Source of the DNA: a virus
Virus record (IMG/VR): IMGVR_UViG_3300029448_000003
Coordinates: 46,915-110,914 of that record
Reading direction: 5' to 3' (one strand)
DNA length: 64,000 nucleotides
Shown: one piece after another, positions 14,029 through 23,986 of the stretch
How positions within the stretch are numbered: the first letter of the stretch is position 1
Layout of the letters: the number at the start of each line of letters is the position of its first letter
Notes under the pieces: model-generated
Seen by the model: only the letters and a program-made list of their open reading frames with translations
Database searches by the model: none
What the model was told of the DNA's origin: nothing
Program-made: the position numbers and the translations under genes

Positions 14029-14402
14029 GTAGACAACTAACAGAAAGACAACAAAAATTTATGGATGCCTTATTTAATGATGCTAATGGTAATATTACAA
14101 ATGCTAAAATAATTGCAGGGTATTCTACAAAAACAAATAATCAAGAAATTATTAAGACTTTAAAAGATGAAATAATGGAAGCAACACAACTGTATATGGC
14201 AAGTAATGCTCCACGAGCTGCTGTAGCAATAGCTGATAGTTTAGATAACCCAACAGAGTTAGGTATTAAAGACAAGATGATTGCTGCAAAAGAACTGTTA
14301 GATAGAACAGGTTTAATAAAAACAGAAAAGGTACAAGTAGAAGCATCAGGTGGTGTAATGCTTATGCCGACTAAGAAACCAATAGAGGATAATGACGAGT
14401 AG
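14025..14402 (+). CDS. Terminase small subunit (probable)
   Basis: The 125-residue protein starts MSRQLTERQQKFMDALFNDA and NITNAKIIAGYSTKTNNQEI follows, the helix-turn-helix start common to DNA-recognising terminase small subunits of marine podoviruses. The C-terminus contains helical oligomerisation-like segments (DKMIAAKELLDRTGL) and an acidic tail. It stands two genes before the large subunit, the usual position. Confidence 0.75.
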   Translation: MSRQLTERQQKFMDALFNDANGNITNAKIIAGYSTKTNNQEIIKTLKDEIMEATQLYMASNAPRAAVAIADSLDNPTELGIKDKMIAAKELLDRTGLIKTEKVQVEASGGVMLMPTKKPIEDNDE

Positions 14403-14817
14403 AAGTATAGGTAAATGGGATTTACCACAACCACTAGACATGAAAGAACAAAATGAATGGATTGCGATACCAAGAATTGCAAGAACTGTTCCTTTTGGTT
14501 ATGAAATAGACCCTGAAAATGAATACATTCTTAGACCCATACCTCGTGAGTTAGATGCTTTAGAAAAAGCAAAAGAACACTTAAAACAGTATTCATATAG
14601 ACAGGTCGCAAATTGGTTAAGTACTTTTACTGAAAGGTACATTTCCCACATAGGATTAATGAAAAGAGTAAGACGTGAGCAAAAACGTAAGAACAAAGCT
14701 AGAACTCTCCGTGTCTGGTCAGAATATGCAGAAAAGGCAATACAAACAGCGAAAGAAGAAGCAAAAAGACTTGAAAACCAAAGAACAGGTAGTCAGCAAA
14801 GTATTAGCTACGGATAG
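14392..14817 (+). CDS. Helix-turn-helix-like protein between terminase subunits
   Basis: The protein has a conserved start (IGKWDLPQPLDM, NEWIAIPRIARTVPFGYE) and a segment YSYRQVANWLSTFTERYISH followed by GLMKRV, which resembles a resolvase-type helix-turn-helix. Proteins of this type precede terL in T7-like cyanophages. It overlaps the small subunit gene by 11 bases and the terL frame by 143 bases. It may assist DNA recognition during packaging. Confidence 0.65.
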   Translation: MTSRSIGKWDLPQPLDMKEQNEWIAIPRIARTVPFGYEIDPENEYILRPIPRELDALEKAKEHLKQYSYRQVANWLSTFTERYISHIGLMKRVRREQKRKNKARTLRVWSEYAEKAIQTAKEEAKRLENQRTGSQQSISYG

Positions 14818-16246
14818 TAGTATAGATTATATAGAACCTGTACAAGAAGCAGAGCAAAATGTAGTATTTAAACCTAATGATGGACCTCAAACAGAGTTTC
14901 TTGCTGCAAGCGAAAGAGAAGTTTTATATGGTGGTTCAGCAGGTGGTGGCAAGTCGTTTGCTATGTTAGCTGACCCTCTTAGGTATATGGGTCATTCTTC
15001 ATTTAGTGGCTTACTATTACGACACACAACAGAAGAGTTAAGAGAACTTATATTTAAGTCACAAGAATTATATCCTAAAGTTTGGAAGGGTATAAAGTGG
15101 TATGAAAGAAAAATGCAATGGGTTGCACCGTCAGGTGCAAGATTGTGGATGTCATACCTTGATAGAGATGAAGATGTGATGCGATACCAAGGTTTAGCTT
15201 TTAGTTGGATAGGTTTTGACGAATTAACACAATGGGCAACCCCTTTTGCATGGAACTATATGCGTTCACGTTTACGTTCTGTAGCATCGGATTTACCTAT
15301 CTTTATGAGGGCTACAACAAACCCCGGTGGTATAGGACATCAATGGGTTAAGAAAATGTTTATTGACCCTGCACCTTATGGAAAAGAGTTTGATGCAACA
15401 GATATTGAAACAGGAGAAGTCCTTAAATACCCAGCAGGACATAGAAAGGCTGGAAAATCTTTATTCAAACGGAGATTTATTCCTGCAAGACTATCTGACA
15501 ATCCATACCTCTCAGAAAGTGGTGACTATGAAGCAATGCTCTTATCCCTTCCTGAACAACAGCGTAAACAGCTTTTGGATGGCGATTGGGATATTAAAGA
15601 AGGTGCTGCTTTTACCGAGTTTAACAGGGATATACACGTTGTTGAACCTTTTGCTATACCTAATAGTTGGATTAAGTTCCGTGCTTGTGATTACGGCTAC
15701 GGAAGTTATTCAGGGGTTCTTTGGTTTGCTGTATCGCCTTCTGAACAGTTGGTGGTATATCGTGAACTTTACGTATCAAAAGTTCTTGCAACGGACTTAG
15801 CAGATAGGATACTAGAGTTAGAAGCTGAAGATGGTAATCTTAAATATGGCATACTAGATTCTAGTTTATGGCACAAAAGAGGTGACACAGGACCTTCTCT
15901 AGCAGAACAAATGACTATGAGAGGTTGTCGATTTAGACCATCAGATAGAAGTAAAGGTTCTCGTGTATCAGGTAAAAATGAAGTACACAGACGATTACAA
16001 ATAGACGATTTTACAAAGGAATCAAGGTTAGTGTTTTTTAACACCTGTACAGAAATAATTGCACAGTTACCTTCTATTCCGTTAGATAAAAAAAATCCAG
16101 AGGATGTAGATACAAAAGCAGAAGATCACTTGTATGATGCTTTAAGATATGGTATAATGTCAAGACCAAGGTTTAATATATTTGATTATGACCCACATAT
16201 ACCAAAAGCAACATTTAAACCTGCAGATTCTACGTTTGGATATTAA
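14675..16246 (+). CDS. terL: Terminase large subunit
   Basis: This 523-residue ATPase/nuclease drives DNA packaging. Walker A is GGSAGGGKS (residues 86-94), and Walker B is WIGFDE (178-183). The nuclease part shows spaced acidic residues in FRACDYGYGS, GILDSSLW and EDHLYDALRYG. The frame opens with GTG at 14675 and the first ATG is 14726; both lie inside the upstream gene, and no later start precedes Walker A, so a long overlap is unavoidable unless an unusual start codon is used. The protein is full length. Confidence 0.95.
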   Translation: MSKNVRTKLELSVSGQNMQKRQYKQRKKKQKDLKTKEQVVSKVLATDSSIDYIEPVQEAEQNVVFKPNDGPQTEFLAASEREVLYGGSAGGGKSFAMLADPLRYMGHSSFSGLLLRHTTEELRELIFKSQELYPKVWKGIKWYERKMQWVAPSGARLWMSYLDRDEDVMRYQGLAFSWIGFDELTQWATPFAWNYMRSRLRSVASDLPIFMRATTNPGGIGHQWVKKMFIDPAPYGKEFDATDIETGEVLKYPAGHRKAGKSLFKRRFIPARLSDNPYLSESGDYEAMLLSLPEQQRKQLLDGDWDIKEGAAFTEFNRDIHVVEPFAIPNSWIKFRACDYGYGSYSGVLWFAVSPSEQLVVYRELYVSKVLATDLADRILELEAEDGNLKYGILDSSLWHKRGDTGPSLAEQMTMRGCRFRPSDRSKGSRVSGKNEVHRRLQIDDFTKESRLVFFNTCTEIIAQLPSIPLDKKNPEDVDTKAEDHLYDALRYGIMSRPRFNIFDYDPHIPKATFKPADSTFGY

Positions 16247-16255
16247 AGGAAAGTT

Positions 16256-18388
16256 ATGGCAGAAGAAGAAAATACAGAAAATGTAGTTGAAGACCAGTCT
16301 ATGCATTTAGAAGATGTTAGCTCTATTGATAAAGAAGAACCTTCTTCAGCTAGTATTGCTATTTTTGTAAAAGATAAGTATAAGAAAGCAGAAGATGCTA
16401 GACGAACAGATGAGCAAAGATGGTTACGTTCATATAGAAATTATAGAGGTTTGTATGGTCCAGATGTTCAGTTTTCAGAAGCAGAAAAATCTAGAGTATT
16501 TATCAAGATAACTAAAACTAAAACTTTGGCTGCGTATAGTCAAATTGTTGACGTTTTATTTGCAGGTAATAAATTTCCTATTAGCGTTGAGCCAACAGAA
16601 TTACCTGATGGTGTATCTGAAGATGTACATATAGATATAGAAAAACCAAACAAAGAAGATGAGCAACAACAACCTGAATTAGAGTTTTCAGGAGATGGTA
16701 CACCTTTACCTAAAGGGTATCGTTCAGGAGTACAACTAGGTCCTATCGAAGAAAAAATAGCTAAGATGGAAAACGTTACTGTGCAAGAAGGTCCGGGAAC
16801 TAAGCCAAAGACAGTAACCTATAGCCCTGCTATGATTGCAGCTAAAAAGATGGAAAAGAAGATCATGGATCAACTTGAAGAATCTAGTGCTTCTAAACAT
16901 CTACGTAGCACAGCTTTTGAGATGGCATTGTTTGGCACAGGTGTAATGAAAGGTCCTTTTGCTCTAGATAAAGAATACCCTAATTGGGAAGAAAATGGTG
17001 AATACAATCCTGTATTTAAAACAATACCACAGGTATCTAACGTATCTGTTTGGAATTTTTATCCTGATCCAGATTCAAATAACATGGATGACGCACAATA
17101 TGTAATAGAAAGACATAAACTTTCACGTAGTCAATTACGTGCTCTTAAAAAAAGACCTTACTTTAGAGAAAACATGATAGATGCTTGTATTGATATGGGC
17201 GAAGAGTATAACAAAAAATATTGGGAAGATGATTTATCTGACTATACTGAAGAAACGGAAATTGACAGATTTGAAGTTATAGAGTATTGGGGTGTTGTTG
17301 ATACACAACTACTTATTGATAACGAAGTTGATATACCAAAAGAGTTAAAAGATTCAGACGAGTTACATGCTAATATATGGATGTGCCAAAACAATCTTAT
17401 TCGTGTAGTTTTAAATCCGTTTAAACCTGCTAAAATACCTTATATGGCATCTCCATATGAGTTAAACCCTTATTCATTCTTTGGTGTAGGCATAGCTGAA
17501 AACATGGATGATACACAAACCTTAATGAATGGTTTTATGCGTATGGCAGTTGATAATGCCGTACTATCAGGTAACTTACTTATAGAAGTAGATGAAACAA
17601 ACCTAGTTCCGGGACAAGACTTATCTGTATATCCGGGAAAAGTGTTTAGAAGACAAGGTGGTGCTCCGGGACAAGCAATCTTTGGTACAAAGTTTCCAAA
17701 TGTATCTAACGAAAATATGCAGTTATTTGATAAAGCTAGACAGCTATCAGATGAGAGTACAGGGTTTCCTAGCTTTGCACACGGTCAAACAGGTGTGTCA
17801 GGTGTAGGAAGAACAGCAAGTGGTATATCTATGCTAATGAACGCAGCAAGTGGTTCAATTAAAGCTGTTATTAAAAATGTTGACGATTATTTACTTAGAC
17901 CATTAGGTGAAAATCTATTTCGTTTTAATATGCAGTTTGATTTTAATCCAGACTTTAGAGGTGATTTAGAAATTAAAGCTAGAGGAACAGAAAGTCTTAT
18001 GGCTAACGAAGTTAGAAGTCAAAGATTAATGCAATTCCTACAAACAGCTAGTTCACCTGCACTTGCTCCATTTGCTAAGTTTCAATTTATTATTAGAGAA
18101 ATAGCAAAGACTATGGATTTAGACCCTGATAAAGTAACTAATAACATGGAAGAAGCTGAATTACAGGCTAGTATGATGCAAAAGATGCAAATGCAACAAC
18201 AGCCACCTGCAGGAGCAGACCCCAATGATCCAACAGGAGCAGGTGGTGGTACAATAGGAACAGGCATAGCTCCTACCCCAAACGAACAAGGATTTACAGG
18301 AAATGAACAAGGACAAGGACAAACAGCAGGTGCTGTCACCCCTCAAGAAGTTGGTGGACAACAAACGGCTACTAGACAGTTTCAATAA
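16256..18388 (+). CDS. Portal protein
   Basis: At 710 residues this fits the large P22-like portals of podoviruses. An acidic N-terminus is followed by the helical clip/wing region (WLRSYRNYRGLYG, SVWNFYPDPDS), the segment ENMDDTQTLMNGFMRMAVDN, and a Gln/Gly/Pro-rich C-terminal tail. It forms the dodecameric ring through which DNA passes. It follows terL after 9 bases, and its end overlaps the next small gene by 86 bases in another frame. Confidence 0.88.
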   Translation: MAEEENTENVVEDQSMHLEDVSSIDKEEPSSASIAIFVKDKYKKAEDARRTDEQRWLRSYRNYRGLYGPDVQFSEAEKSRVFIKITKTKTLAAYSQIVDVLFAGNKFPISVEPTELPDGVSEDVHIDIEKPNKEDEQQQPELEFSGDGTPLPKGYRSGVQLGPIEEKIAKMENVTVQEGPGTKPKTVTYSPAMIAAKKMEKKIMDQLEESSASKHLRSTAFEMALFGTGVMKGPFALDKEYPNWEENGEYNPVFKTIPQVSNVSVWNFYPDPDSNNMDDAQYVIERHKLSRSQLRALKKRPYFRENMIDACIDMGEEYNKKYWEDDLSDYTEETEIDRFEVIEYWGVVDTQLLIDNEVDIPKELKDSDELHANIWMCQNNLIRVVLNPFKPAKIPYMASPYELNPYSFFGVGIAENMDDTQTLMNGFMRMAVDNAVLSGNLLIEVDETNLVPGQDLSVYPGKVFRRQGGAPGQAIFGTKFPNVSNENMQLFDKARQLSDESTGFPSFAHGQTGVSGVGRTASGISMLMNAASGSIKAVIKNVDDYLLRPLGENLFRFNMQFDFNPDFRGDLEIKARGTESLMANEVRSQRLMQFLQTASSPALAPFAKFQFIIREIAKTMDLDPDKVTNNMEEAELQASMMQKMQMQQQPPAGADPNDPTGAGGGTIGTGIAPTPNEQGFTGNEQGQGQTAGAVTPQEVGGQQTATRQFQ

Positions 18389-18536
18389 TTACGTAGACTA
18401 TTTAATAGCAAACCAACACAAAGCTATGGAACAAGCTGATACTAATGTTCTATTGTATAGGACACAGGGAGCGATTTCTGTCTTGCGTAAATTAAAATAT
18501 TTAAGAGAAGAAGTAATAGGAGCAGATAAACAATGA
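18303..18536 (+). CDS. Conserved small helical protein after the portal, 77 aa
   Basis: The part after the overlap reads LVDNKRLLDSFNNYVDYL and LRKLKYLREEV, which is the pattern of small helical proteins found after the portal in marine podoviruses. AGGAA precedes the ATG. The first 28 codons lie within the portal gene's low-complexity tail, so the true start could be further downstream at a non-ATG codon. Role unknown, possibly capsid assembly. Confidence 0.6.
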   Translation: MNKDKDKQQVLSPLKKLVDNKRLLDSFNNYVDYLIANQHKAMEQADTNVLLYRTQGAISVLRKLKYLREEVIGADKQ

Positions 18537-21500
18537 GTGTAGCATCTAAACTTGCTAGAGCAGTAACTAAAAAACTAACAAAAAACATTACAAAAGATAC
18601 TCCTGTAGAAAAAGAATCTATACCTGTAAGACCTGTTAATCAATCTAATTTAGAAAAAGTAGGTTTACCTTATAGACACGGTGGCGAATATATTAATCCT
18701 ATAACTAAAGAAATATTAACAGATAAAAATGTAGGTGGTGCAAATATTAAAATAAGACCAGAAATGGAAGTTAAAGGCGATAGACCTCAAGCATCTATGG
18801 CTGTAACGGATTTAGATGTGTCTGATATAGGTTCACAAGGCACAGATATAAAAGTTAATTTAGTAAAACCATCAAAAACAGGTAAAAAAGCTGGATGGGA
18901 TTGGTTAAATAGAGTAGATGAAAATTTAGATGTTAATACTTTAGTATCTGTTACTAATAGGGGAAAACACTTTTATACTTTAGAAACAGATTTTTCTAAA
19001 GGTGCTAGATTAAAAACCTATCCTGCTAATAGAGATGAGCCTAGACTACGACCAACAGTTACTGGTAATTTAGAGCTAGGAGAAATTATTGGTACTATTA
19101 AGCTAAGAGGAAAAGAACATCCTGTATATAATAAAATAGTAACTTACAATAAAGGTGGAGCAGTAATGAAAAAACAAGAAGGGGGTTTAGCAGACGATGG
19201 TGGAACAATAGAAGAAGAATCAGGTAATGAAGTTCCTGTTGGTTCACTTAAAAGCGAAGTAAGAGATGATATTGATGCAAAGCTATCAGAAGGAGAGTTT
19301 GTATTTCCTGCAGATGTAGTACGTTTTATAGGTTTAAATAAACTAATGTCTTTGCGACAAAAGGCTAAACAAGGGCTTCAACAAATGGAGGACATGGGTC
19401 AAATGGGAAATGCAGAAGAAGCAACTATGGAAGATAGTGGAGAATGGAATGAAGATGCAATGATAGAACCTGAAGTTAAAATGGCTCCGGGTGGCTTAGT
19501 ATCTACTACTAGTAATCAAAGTTCTAGATTTGCAGGACTAGCACCTACACTTGCACCTGTAGAACAACAACCTATGCAAGAAGAAGATGAAGAAATATTA
19601 GATGTTGAAGAAGATGACATAGACGCAATAGGTGATGACTCTGATGATGAAATATTATCATATGAAGACTTAATGCCAAAAGTAGAAAACTTATATGGCA
19701 TTAAACAGTATTATGATCCAAATTCAAAAAGAATATATCGTATTACTTTTATAAATGGTAAACCTACATCGCCTATACCAGATCATTGGTTGGCAACAGA
19801 TTCAGATGAATTTAAAGCTCTTATGAAAGAAGAACAGAAAAAAATAGATAAAACAACTGTTGAAGAAATGAATGGTATCGCACCTGAAACTGACAACAAA
19901 GATACAACAGAAAAAGAAAATGAAGAGAGAAGAGAACACACAAAACAGGTTCTAGGATTAACAGAAACAGCGACAGAAACAGATACTATATCATCTTTAT
20001 TTGGTACAGGTTCAGATGCGTCAAATGATCCTCTTATAAAAAGATTTTCTCGTGGTGTTTTAATGAGTGCTTTAGGAATACCTATTTGGGCGGCCATTGC
20101 CGCAGAAAAATTAGGAGTAACTAAAAAACTAGCAGGTGCTATTGATTCTTTTTTAGAAGGTGATACATCTGAAGAAGTGACAAAAACATTAGAAGAAGGA
20201 AAGAAAGCCTTAGTGCTATCTGGTGGTTCTTTTGATGATACAGCAACAGGAAAATTTACAGGTGGTACTCAACCTGCTCCTTCTGTAGAAGAATACTTTG
20301 ATGGAAAGAAATATGTATATGATGCTTTAGAGGGTAAAGATAAACTTACAGTATTGTTTGGGTCTACGGATACTCGTGGTGGTTTTGGTAATGTTGGGCA
20401 AGAATATTATCTTGAGGGTGAAGATAGAGGTAATAAGCCTATCCTTACAGTAACAGGTCAGATAGGCTATAATGCTGGGGATATGGACCCCACTACAGGT
20501 GGCATATTTAATAACGCAGGACAGGCTGTAGACATAAGAACAAACAAACTATTAAACGCTTACAATACCTATGATAATTTTGTCTTGGGTAAAAAACTTT
20601 CTATAGAAACAGGATGGTTTGGTGGAGAGATTAGTTATGATACTTGGTCGCAACTTTCACCTGAAGGAAAAGTTAAATACGAGAAATACTATCTAGCTTT
20701 ACAGAGAGAAGGTATTGAAGTAGCTAAATATGGTAGAAACGAAACTCCGTTTCAACACCAAATGAATAAAGTACTTGAAACAGGAAATTCTGACGATTTA
20801 AAAACATTAGCACAAGCATCTATTGTCACAGATAGTGAAGGTAATGCTGTAAGGTCTTCCGAAAATGGTACTCCTGTAACTTCTATGGAAGGTTCTTTCT
20901 TAACTAATAACCAAAAAAATCAACTAGCCGATGTCTTAGTTAAGGATTATTTAACAAATTTTGCAACTAATCATAATTATGTATATGATATTGATCCAAC
21001 ACAATTTACAGATTCTATAAAGAATAACACTATTAAAAATAAAAATGATTTAGTTAGTGCGATTGCAGAAGCTGAAAATGACAAAAAGCTTGAAGCTGAA
21101 TTATTAGCACAGCAAAAAGCTCAAGAAGCACAGCGAAAAGCTCAAGAGAAAGCTGACGCAGCATTTGCAGAGGAAGAAGCTCGTAGAATTAAAATAGAAG
21201 AAGAAGAAGCAAAAGCAGCTGAATTATTAGCACAGCAACAAGAGGAAGCTAGAGTCTATGAAGCACAATTACTTGCTCAAAAAGCTAAAGCTGATGCCGA
21301 AGCAAAAGCAAAAGCTGATGAATTATTTGCACAGCAACAAGCTGATGAAGCTGCTGAGTTACTTGCACAACAGAAAGCCCAAAAAGCAAAAGAAGAAGCT
21401 GACAGACTAGCACGTATAGCAGAAGAAAATAGACTCATTGCTCTTCAACAAGCACAAGATGACAAGGATAATAACGCTAGTAGTGGAACTCCATTTACTT

Positions 21501-21733
21501 CTAATCTAGGTGCTACTGTGACGCAACAAGATATTAGGGATGCTGATACGGCTAGACAACAAGTGATGGATGATAGAGAGGATGAGAAAGCAGAAAATAG
21601 AGGTGGAACATCTGCAGGAGATGCAGGATTTACTGACTCAAGTGGATATAGTGATGCTTTTAACACAGGTGGTTTAACAACTAAGCCTAAAAAGAAAAGT
21701 ATGAAGCGTGGTGGGTTAGCTTCTAAGAAATAA
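18533..21733 (+). CDS. Large structural protein with coiled-coil C-terminus, 1066 aa
   Basis: The protein begins with the cationic helix MSVASKLARAVTKK, then a basic domain, GG-type motifs (NKGGAVMKKQEGGLADDGG), and a conserved block EGEFVFPADVVRFIGLNKLM known from marine podovirus virion proteins. A long acidic linker (about 330-470) follows, then a globular part with one hydrophobic helix (about 510-525), and a long Ala/Glu/Gln/Lys coiled coil (about 845-970) with repeated ELLAQQ units. It ends KRGGLASKK. It is probably packaged in the virion; the exact role is not known. Confidence 0.75.
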   Translation: MSVASKLARAVTKKLTKNITKDTPVEKESIPVRPVNQSNLEKVGLPYRHGGEYINPITKEILTDKNVGGANIKIRPEMEVKGDRPQASMAVTDLDVSDIGSQGTDIKVNLVKPSKTGKKAGWDWLNRVDENLDVNTLVSVTNRGKHFYTLETDFSKGARLKTYPANRDEPRLRPTVTGNLELGEIIGTIKLRGKEHPVYNKIVTYNKGGAVMKKQEGGLADDGGTIEEESGNEVPVGSLKSEVRDDIDAKLSEGEFVFPADVVRFIGLNKLMSLRQKAKQGLQQMEDMGQMGNAEEATMEDSGEWNEDAMIEPEVKMAPGGLVSTTSNQSSRFAGLAPTLAPVEQQPMQEEDEEILDVEEDDIDAIGDDSDDEILSYEDLMPKVENLYGIKQYYDPNSKRIYRITFINGKPTSPIPDHWLATDSDEFKALMKEEQKKIDKTTVEEMNGIAPETDNKDTTEKENEERREHTKQVLGLTETATETDTISSLFGTGSDASNDPLIKRFSRGVLMSALGIPIWAAIAAEKLGVTKKLAGAIDSFLEGDTSEEVTKTLEEGKKALVLSGGSFDDTATGKFTGGTQPAPSVEEYFDGKKYVYDALEGKDKLTVLFGSTDTRGGFGNVGQEYYLEGEDRGNKPILTVTGQIGYNAGDMDPTTGGIFNNAGQAVDIRTNKLLNAYNTYDNFVLGKKLSIETGWFGGEISYDTWSQLSPEGKVKYEKYYLALQREGIEVAKYGRNETPFQHQMNKVLETGNSDDLKTLAQASIVTDSEGNAVRSSENGTPVTSMEGSFLTNNQKNQLADVLVKDYLTNFATNHNYVYDIDPTQFTDSIKNNTIKNKNDLVSAIAEAENDKKLEAELLAQQKAQEAQRKAQEKADAAFAEEEARRIKIEEEEAKAAELLAQQQEEARVYEAQLLAQKAKADAEAKAKADELFAQQQADEAAELLAQQKAQKAKEEADRLARIAEENRLIALQQAQDDKDNNASSGTPFTSNLGATVTQQDIRDADTARQQVMDDREDEKAENRGGTSAGDAGFTDSSGYSDAFNTGGLTTKPKKKSMKRGGLASKK

Positions 21734-21803
21734 ATAACCCACATTTGTTGGCTACTCATACCCCTATGATTGGCTACTTTGACCCCAACAAAGGAGAAGA
21801 AAT

Positions 21804-22673
21804 ATGGCTGAACAAGCTATGACAAAAGAAGTAAAAGTTGAGAAAAAGGCATTTATAAGTAAACCCTATTCTCGTGAAGAAAAAATAAAAAAAGACGAAG
21901 CAGAACTAGAACAGTTAAAAAAAGAACAAAAAGGAGAAGTTGATGCTAAAGAATCTGTGGCTACCGATCAAGAACCTGATAGTGCTGAAGAACGAAGTTT
22001 CAAGAAACGCTATGGAGATTTACGTAAACATCAGCAACAGCAACAGAAATCTTTGGAAGACAAAGTATCGGCTCTTGAGAATCAGTTGGAAGAAGCTACT
22101 AAGAAAGAAATTAAACTTCCTAAAACTGAAGAAGAAATAGACAAATGGACAACTGAGTACCCTGATGTTGCAGCAATTGTAGAAACGATTGCCATGAAAA
22201 AAGCAAGAGAGCAATCTAAAACAATGGAAAAACGCATAGTAGAAATAGAAAATATGCGTACTGAAGCAACAAAAGAAAAAGCAGAAGTTGAGCTTTTAAA
22301 GTTTCATCCTGATTTTAATACGATTAGAGAAGAAGATGATTTTCACGAATGGGCAGAACAGCAACCTAAATGGGTACAAGATGCTCTATATGAAAATCAA
22401 GAAGATGCTCGTTCAGCAGCTCGTGCAATTGATTTATATAAAGTAGACAAAGGTATTAAAACTTCTAATAAACCATCTAATAAAGATGCTGCTAAATCAG
22501 TTAACATAAAATCAAAAGCAGGAGAACCTCTAACAAATGAATCTAAAAATTATTTAAAAGAATCTGAAATACAAGCAATGTCAGCAAAAGAATATGAAAA
22601 ACATTCAGAAGAAATTATGGATGCTATTCGTTCTGGAAAATTTATTTATGACATTTCTGGGTCAGCAAGATAA
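21804..22673 (+). CDS. Capsid scaffolding protein (probable)
   Basis: This 289-residue protein is almost wholly helical and highly charged (KKDEAELEQLKKEQKGE, a coiled coil at about 72-100), with a small folded part near HPDFNTIREEDDFHEWAE and a short C-terminal helix ending YDISGSAR. This composition and its place immediately before the coat gene are those of scaffolding proteins that guide procapsid assembly and then leave. Confidence 0.8.
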   Translation: MAEQAMTKEVKVEKKAFISKPYSREEKIKKDEAELEQLKKEQKGEVDAKESVATDQEPDSAEERSFKKRYGDLRKHQQQQQKSLEDKVSALENQLEEATKKEIKLPKTEEEIDKWTTEYPDVAAIVETIAMKKAREQSKTMEKRIVEIENMRTEATKEKAEVELLKFHPDFNTIREEDDFHEWAEQQPKWVQDALYENQEDARSAARAIDLYKVDKGIKTSNKPSNKDAAKSVNIKSKAGEPLTNESKNYLKESEIQAMSAKEYEKHSEEIMDAIRSGKFIYDISGSAR

Positions 22674-22676
22674 CTG

Positions 22677-22705
22677 TTGACAAACAAGCATTTATGGTGT
22701 ATAAC
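22677..22705 (+). promoter_or_regulatory. Sigma70-type promoter for the coat gene
   Basis: TTGACA at 22677-22682 and TATAAC at 22700-22705 are separated by 17 bases. It lies just after the scaffolding gene stop and about 215 bases before the coat start, so it would give extra coat messenger with a long leader. Confidence 0.7.
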
Positions 22706-22712
22706 TATAATC

Positions 22713-22756
22713 GAGTTTAGATTAGCCTAAACGGTGTTTACAACCTAGCTAAACTC
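22713..22756 (+). promoter_or_regulatory. Structured leader upstream of the coat gene
   Basis: GAGTTTAG (22713-22720) pairs with CTAAACTC (22749-22756), and inside it TAAAC (22728-22732) pairs with GTTTA (22736-22740) around GGT. The fold begins about 8 bases after the -10 hexamer, at the expected 5' end of the messenger, a position that can protect transcripts from decay. No T-run follows, so it is not a terminator. Confidence 0.5.
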
Positions 22757-22920
22757 AAAATCTCGCAAATTCCAAATAAGACAAAGACATACTCTTTAGT
22801 ATTTGCCCAAATGTTTAATCCGATTGCAACGTATTAAATTATTTGCACCTTATAACTATAGACCTCTCTGAACATGTATGGTATTTTGCATCTGTTTATG
22901 TAAAAGAAAAGGAGATAACT

Positions 22921-23973
22921 ATGGCTTTTACAAAAGTGGCAGGACATGGGAATTTACCTAACGGTAATTTTTCACCTATCATATATTCCAAACAGGTACA
23001 ACTTGCTTTTCGTAAGGGTTCTGTAGTGGAAGCAATAACTAACTCAGATTACTTTGGTGAAATCGCTAACTTTGGCGATACTGTTAAAGTCATCAAAGAA
23101 CCTGAGATCACCGTCAAATCATATGCTCGTGGTACAACTATTCAACCACAAGATATTGACGATGAAGAATTTTCTCTTACCATTGACAAAGCAAACTATT
23201 TTGCATTTAAAGTCGATGATATAGAGGAAGCACATTCGCATGTGAATTTTCAATCACTTGCATCCGATAGAGCAGCGTATAGATTGAAAGATCAATACGA
23301 CCAAGACGTTCTTGGTTACTTATCAGGTTTTAAACAATCTGCTATTCATGGCACTCCTGATACTGCAAACACAACAGTGAATGGAACTAAGGCTGTTTCA
23401 ACTGCTGGTTCAAATGAACTATTATCATCTATGTTACTTAATGAAGATGATTTTGGTGGTTCAGGTGGAGCGGCTATAGCCATTAAACCTCGTGGTTCTG
23501 AAGCGGCACCAACAGCTGCTGGCGATAGAAACCCACTAACTGTGATTGCTCGTATGTCAAGGTTGCTAGATCAACAAAATGTAGATACTGATGGAAGATG
23601 GTTAGTTTTAGACCCTGTATTTATTGAAGTATTAAAAGACGAAGATTCTAGACTTTTCCAAGCAGATTGGTCAGGTTCTGGTCTTCAAAACGGTTTAGTA
23701 CTTAATAACTTACATGGTTTTAAAGTATACCAATCTAACAATCTACCTTCTGTTGGAACAGGTCCTACTTTTGCAGGAACTAATAGCACAGATAACTACG
23801 GAGTAATTGTTGCAGGACATAGTTCTGCTATAGCTACTGCTGAACAAATCAACAAGACAGAAACTTACAGGGACCCTGATAGTTTCGCTGATATTGTTCG
23901 TGGCATGCATTTGTATGGTCGAAAAATACTTAGACCTGAAGCTCTTGTTAGAGCACAATATCACTTAGCGTAA
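22921..23973 (+). CDS. Major capsid protein
   Basis: I start this at MAFTKVAGHGNLPNG because AAAAGGAGATAACT precedes that ATG; an upstream in-frame extension to 22843 has no ribosome binding site. The 350-residue protein has the coat-type segments FSPIIYSKQVQLAFRKGSVV, ITNSDYFGEI, FGDTVKVIKEPEITVKSY, DRNPLTVIARMSRLLDQQNV and a C-terminal beta region. The order after scaffold and the strong expression signals confirm the role. It is probably an HK97-fold coat protein. Confidence 0.9.
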   Translation: MAFTKVAGHGNLPNGNFSPIIYSKQVQLAFRKGSVVEAITNSDYFGEIANFGDTVKVIKEPEITVKSYARGTTIQPQDIDDEEFSLTIDKANYFAFKVDDIEEAHSHVNFQSLASDRAAYRLKDQYDQDVLGYLSGFKQSAIHGTPDTANTTVNGTKAVSTAGSNELLSSMLLNEDDFGGSGGAAIAIKPRGSEAAPTAAGDRNPLTVIARMSRLLDQQNVDTDGRWLVLDPVFIEVLKDEDSRLFQADWSGSGLQNGLVLNNLHGFKVYQSNNLPSVGTGPTFAGTNSTDNYGVIVAGHSSAIATAEQINKTETYRDPDSFADIVRGMHLYGRKILRPEALVRAQYHLA

Positions 23974-23986
23974 GGGAGAATAGAAT

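Noticed and set aside
22713-22756. Possible tRNA upstream of the coat gene
   Set aside because: The nested stems do not give a cloverleaf with a T-loop, and no GTTCRA-type sequence is present; it reads as a messenger leader hairpin.
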